Positions 61,101 to 64,000 of a stretch of DNA of 64,000 nucleotides are shown piece by piece. Position numbers and translations under genes: made by a program. The notes under the pieces are model-generated. The model saw only the letters and a list, made by a program, of their open reading frames with translations, made no database searches and had not been told where the DNA came from. The DNA is from Aristolochia californica. Lineage: Eukaryota > Streptophyta > Magnoliopsida > Piperales > Aristolochiaceae. Within the stretch, counting starts at the first letter, position 1, and each line of letters begins with the position of its first letter. The stretch is from NCBI GenBank assembly GCA_029961685.1, contig JARWKL010000005.1, positions 744,001 through 808,000 on the forward strand. The letters run 5' to 3'.

Positions 61101-62387
61101 CACAAGTCCAGGTTTAATTTTACTTCTAACATGTGAATTATGTCTGGAATGTGACCATGGTCACACCTAACAGGAAGGGACCACAGTCCTTTTTTTCAAT
61201 GCTGAAAGGACCAGAATCTGCCTTTCACTTTGGGATCTGGACTTGGACATGGTGTGGCAGTGGTCCATGAATGGATGATATGGCCTGGATGTTCAAAAAA
61301 TGACAGATAGCATTAGTATGCCATGCAGACACAATTGCCTACTTGTATGTTTTGTTGGAAATATTGAGTTTTTGTTATTACTAACAAAATTAGGCATTTG
61401 TTCTTGCTGGATAAATATTTGAGTTTCCTTTTGTTGAAAATTGTGAGATGTACACTCTCTTTGAAATATCTAGTCACTGAAGGTTCCATTGTCTTGCTGG
61501 CTACTTGGCTAACTTGCTTCACTTTCTGATTCTCTTCCTGGTTTATTGAATTTCAGTGGAAACATTTTAATGCATCCAGAGTCCTCATCATATATATCCG
61601 GTGGGATTCTTGCTGGTAAGAAACTATTGGTTGATCTCTCTAATTAAGATTCTTATCATTTGAATAAAAAGGAACTCCTTTTTAAACTCCATACACGAGG
61701 CACAATACAAGTACAATCATTTGTCTAGATTCTTTTTCTTCTTAATAAAAGCTACTTGAACCATTTAAGATGGATAAATGAAAGTTGTGCAATTATTCTT
61801 GAGTTATTCCGGGTTGAAAGTCATCCAAACCTTATTACTGTAGCAATTAATCATGGATGACTTGAACTCTTCATTCCAGTGGCTTTGAAGAAAGTATATG
61901 CTACCTTTAATTGGATTTTGTTGATTACTACAGATGAGATGGGTCTAGGGAAAACAGTTGAGCTTCTTGCTTGCATCTTTGCACACCGTAGGTCATCCTC
62001 CGAATTTGCAATTCATTCTGATGGTCAGACCAAAGATTCTGGGAAAAACAAACCCACTATGAAAAGATTGAAGCGAGAACGTGTGGAGTGCATCTGTGGG
62101 GCCACTACTGAAAGCCCCAAATACAAAGGGATATGGGTTCAATGTGATCTTTGTGATGCTTGGCAACATGGAGATTGTGTTGGTTTCTCCATTGAAGGAA
62201 AACGTTCAAAGTCTGAACTACGCTCCAGAAGAAAAAATCACACTGATATAGTAGTGATGGATGGAATTCATATTTGCTCTCCATGCTCTGAGTTAATCCA
62301 AGTTACTGGGTCCAAAATCACTACTACAGCAACTCTTATTGTTTGCCCTGCTCCTATATTGTCACAGTGGCATGCTGAAATCCTCCG
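58130..62387 (+). CDS. SHPRH: SHPRH-type SNF2 helicase/PHD/RING ubiquitin ligase, N-terminal part (continues beyond window)
   Basis: Four exons: 58130-58953, 59942-60148, 61557-61615 and 61934-62387. They give 514 residues in frame, and the protein continues past the window. Residues 1-275 are the plant-type N-terminal region. Then LRPYQRRAAYWMVQQEKRG (SNF2 start, about 290), GGILADEMGLGKTVELLAC (Walker A, about 360-375), and, inserted right after that motif, a PHD finger (about 414-470: CICGATTES, WVQCDLCDAWQHGDCVGF, HICSPC). Next comes TLIVCPAPILSQWHAEILR (helicase motif Ia). A PHD finger splitting the SNF2 domain is typical of SHPRH and its plant homologue At2g40770. SHPRH proteins polyubiquitinate PCNA in DNA damage tolerance in yeast and mammals; the plant role is inferred. 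Intron 2 starts with GC. The rest of the helicase and the RING domain lie beyond the right edge. Confidence 0.9.
60149..61556 (+). other. GC-AG intron of the SHPRH-type gene
   Basis: The exon ends CCATTTAG and the intron starts GCAAGT; the acceptor is TTTCAG at 61551-61556. Only this junction gives NPF-S-GNI and keeps the frame into GGILADEMGLGKT. The GT three bases further on (TTTAGGCAA before GTTTTC) would read exon 3 in a wrong frame. The intron contains a possible worn LTR-like segment (60245-60625), not proven. Confidence 0.85.
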
Positions 62388-64000
62388 GTATGTTTTTTTT
62401 CTTTGCACCGTTGCATTTACTTTGAGCTTAATAGGGTTATCTTGTATAAATTATTGTGAATTGGACTTGTTCAAATCAGTTTACAATCTGGAGCCTCTGA
62501 AAGGATCAATCTGAAGGAGAATAAAATATAGTGAAGAGCAGGAATAATAAAAGAGTGTAATGGGGTTGTAGATTTTTCTACACTGCTTGTCTTTTACATT
62601 ATTTCAATAAAACCTATCATCATCATCATAGTTGTCCCAACTATGTTGAGGTCGGCTACACGAGTCCTCCTCCAATCTGCTCTAGCATTATCTACCTGCT
62701 TTACAAGGTTGGCCTTTCAAGTCTTTCCTGACCATCCATCCATGCTTGTTTCATCTTTAGTGTGTTTTTGGCTGACATGTTACGTTCATAAAACCATCAA
62801 CATATAGAAAACGATACATGAGTGATCTTATGCAAGGGGACAGTGAAGTTTATATTTCTGGCTTAATTTCCTTCAAATCAGCAAAGAGGCCTAATTATTT
62901 TAATAAGGATGATTTTGTAATTTTTGGATTTTCTATCCTCTGATAGAATTTTCATCATTCTCAAAAAGCATATATCCTCTGATAGTACAGCGGTGTTCTT
63001 TTGACCTTTTGAATTGTTGGGCTAATGCTGGTTCTAACTCAGCTCTGGTTGGCTTGGCGAGGTACTGCATTCCTTAGCTAAACCTCATCTAACATGGGTG
63101 CAGTCAGAATTGCTCAAAAGTAGAATCTAACCTCATCAAGTTTGCATAACACAAACAGAACCCACGTTGTCACTGACGTAAGAATGAATCTGTCCTGTTT
63201 CCTGTATGTTGCTCCTGTATATTGTCGAGAGTTATGAGAAGGAGTGCAAAATTGTAAGTTACTCTACTATTTCATAAAGGGTCACATACTTAAGGGTAAA
63301 TTAGTCGTCTTGCTTAATGTGCTGGATTAACAGTATTTTGTTGAAGGTTATTAGAGTATTTTTTATTGTAATCTGATAATTAGAGAGAGGGGTTGAGTTT
63401 TTCACCTTAATCGCATCTATTAGTATCCGGTGACAACACTCATTCTCTTCTTCTAAATCTGGAATCTTCATATATTTTGCCTTATTTCTTCTTTTCATCT
63501 ATTAACTTCTTTTCTCTTATCTTGCCTTATTCGGAACTTTCCAGCAATATCTCATTATTTGGGAAGACTTCCCTCCTTTGTAAATTGCTCTGTTGAGCTT
63601 TTGTCTTAATAAAAATCAGCATCATTTAAAAAAAAAAAAAACTTCTTTTCTCTTCATGTCTATGTCAAGAAAAAGAATGGGGTACCAACTCAATCTTTAT
63701 AAACTAGCTGGGTCATTGAGCCGAAGAGGTGCCAGGGTTGGGTTTAATTGGTTCAATTGCAGAAATCAGCAGTTGAATTGGTGATGGCATCAATTGTGTT
63801 GTCAAAAATAAAAAAATAAAAAATGGAAAAGGAGAAAGAATTCCTCCATGGGCCTGTTTAGAGTCTAGACACTCACTTTTTGCATGGCAGGAAGGTTCCA
63901 TACAGGGGTGGGGAGGGTGGCCCTTCCCTTGTTGTAAATGCAAGGGGGAGAGGGGGGAGGGGTGGTAGGTACACCTTCCCCTCCTTGATTTCCGCATGTG
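62388..64000 (+). other. Start of SHPRH intron 4, to window edge
   Basis: No further SHPRH exon is recognisable. Around 62615-62690 is a segment (GTCCCAACTATGTTGAGGTC, then GGCTACACGAGTCC) that I remember as a common dispersed motif in plant genomes, probably the tail of a retroelement. G-run clusters occur at 63904-63920 and 63943-63965. Confidence 0.5.

Noticed and set aside
1..64000. CRISPR arrays, rRNA genes, bacterial operons, phage or riboswitch signatures
   Set aside because: None seen; repeats are tandem duplications, microsatellites or transposon ends typical of plant nuclear DNA.

Overview
This window is nuclear DNA from a flowering plant, most likely a woody eudicot; I cannot name the species. 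The evidence is intron-rich genes with GT-AG splice sites, AT-rich introns and spacers, leader introns in the 5' UTRs, plant-specific families (PPR, FAR1-related, NETWORKED, EDR4-like, methylesterase) and degraded hAT and SINE-type repeats. There are no bacterial operons, CRISPR arrays, rRNA genes or convincing tRNA genes. All gene models were built by hand from reading frame, splice-site phase and remembered family sequences; none has been checked against transcripts.

Layout, left to right. (1) 1-3346, minus: PRC-barrel protein, probably plastid-targeted, cut by the window edge. (2) 4463-6555, minus: complete S6 kinase, with a leader intron reaching a first exon and TATA box near 8.6 kb. (3) 8.58-9.12 kb: a short divergent promoter with a palindromic G-box, shared by S6K and the next gene. 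(4) 11680-13541, plus: mitochondrial-type ribosomal protein L18. (5) 15.06-17.45 kb, minus: three phase-compatible exons of an unrecognised protein. (6) 17511-20357, minus: a large PPR protein. (7) 20.7-23.84 kb: tandem repeats running into a dead hAT transposon that keeps the C-terminal end of its transposase. (8) 25.2-31.15 kb, plus: FAR1-RELATED SEQUENCE protein, itself a domesticated MULE transposase, with a 3.6-kb leader intron containing a three-copy 480-bp repeat. A 1.05-kb hAT-like MITE with a target-site duplication lies just downstream. (9) 34962-36935, minus: methylesterase of the MES17 type. (10) 37-44.1 kb: AT-rich spacer without a recognisable gene. (11) 46065-48245, plus: NETWORKED 4-type actin-binding protein. 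(12) 51762-54264, plus: EDR4-like zinc-ribbon protein. (13) 58130 to beyond the right edge, plus: 5' part of a SHPRH-type SNF2/PHD ubiquitin ligase, including one GC-AG intron.

The genes are independent housekeeping or regulatory loci, not a cluster. The only suggestive pairing is S6K and a ribosomal protein gene around one divergent promoter. I found no convincing new biological system. The most useful leads are the unrecognised exon set at 15-17.5 kb, the transposon material around the PPR and FRS genes, the PPE-for-APE change in S6K and the GC-AG intron.
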